Origin: Betaproteobacteria bacterium
GTDB taxonomy: Bacteria > Pseudomonadota > Gammaproteobacteria > Burkholderiales > Rhodocyclaceae
Reading direction: 5' to 3'
Length of the DNA: 6,069 bases
Assembly: GCA_028868235.1 (NCBI GenBank)
Contig: JAGWUW010000175.1
Coordinates: 1 to 6,069 of the forward strand
Shown: positions 5,845-6,069 of the stretch, piece by piece
Layout: every line of letters begins with the position of its first letter
How positions within the stretch are numbered: the first letter of the stretch is position 1
The notes under the pieces: generated by a model
Told to the model about the DNA's origin: nothing
Seen by the model: only the letters and a program-made list of their open reading frames with translations
The model's database searches: none
Translations under genes and position numbers: made by a program

Positions 5845-6069
5845 CATTTCCCATCCGAGGCCTTACGCACGCTGCGCGCCAGTTCAAGCAACATGGGCTT
5901 CGCCTTGAGATTGGCTCGCTCGCAATGGTCGAGATTGACGTCGAACATCAGACGGTTGCTTTCCAGGGAAAGCATGAGTCCGACCGACTGCAACGCACCC
6001 TTATCCGTCACCGTCAGGGTTGGCAGATTGCCTAGTATCGATCTGATTTTCGGCAGGTTGACCATCTCG
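5844..6069 (-). CDS. YfiR-family (DUF4154) protein, C-terminal fragment cut by window edge
   Basis: About 74 C-terminal residues are visible, ending at TGA (5844-5846). The pattern resembles the end of YfiR-like proteins: LPTLTVTD, then a short variable stretch and a VGLMLSLESNRLMFDVNLD block, then a basic/hydrophobic helix ending LLELARSV. In the family this corresponds to the PVLTVSD...GGMI...VRFEINL...LLxLAR pattern. YfiR of Pseudomonas is a periplasmic repressor of the diguanylate cyclase YfiN, and relatives often lie beside sensor or TonB-receptor genes. An ATG at 6065 is probably internal: family members are about 170-190 residues long, the frame stays open to the edge (6066-6068 reads Glu), and the residues after it look like family interior. 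The signal peptide and N-terminal half would be off the right edge. The family call is from memory of the pattern and is less certain than the other genes. Confidence 0.6.
   Translation of the reverse strand, partial: EMVNLPKIRSILGNLPTLTVTDKGALQSVGLMLSLESNRLMFDVNLDHCERANLKAKPMLLELARSVRKASDGK

Overview
The window looks like an ordinary chromosomal segment from a moderately GC-rich Gram-negative bacterium. The lipoprotein-type Cu/Zn superoxide dismutase, the separate CysD/CysN sulfate adenylyltransferase, the CHASE-PAS hybrid kinase and the YfiR-like protein fit a betaproteobacterium, possibly of the Rhodocyclales. That placement rests on gene style alone and is tentative. I saw no RNA gene, insertion sequence, CRISPR array, phage gene or toxin/antitoxin pair.

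Layout. Positions 1-2735 (minus strand) hold almost all of a large membrane-bound hybrid sensor histidine kinase. It starts at a TTG codon at 2735 and runs off the left edge inside its receiver domain, so its stop is not visible. Positions 2736-2868 carry its likely promoter and a hairpin behind the next gene. Positions 2869-3390 (minus) encode an exported Cu/Zn superoxide dismutase lipoprotein (sodC). Positions 3391-3590 form a divergent, partly AT-rich control region with a candidate extended -10 promoter for each direction and several dyads. Positions 3591-5791 (plus) are cysD and cysN, overlapping by one base (TGATG) and closed by a clear intrinsic terminator at 5821-5844. From 5844 to the right edge (minus) is the C-terminal part of a YfiR-family periplasmic protein that converges on cysN.

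How the parts work together. CysD and CysN make ATP sulfurylase, which activates sulfate to adenosine 5'-phosphosulfate (APS) in the cytoplasm, driven by GTP hydrolysis. SodC would remove superoxide in the periplasm. The kinase would sense an unknown periplasmic ligand through CHASE and a further cytoplasmic input through two PAS domains, then pass phosphate to its own receiver. YfiR-like proteins usually inhibit a partner signalling protein from the periplasm. No direct link between the kinase, the YfiR-like protein and sulfur metabolism can be shown from this window.

I did not find a convincing new biological system. The parts most worth a second look are the sodC/cysD divergent control region and the signalling genes cut by both edges.
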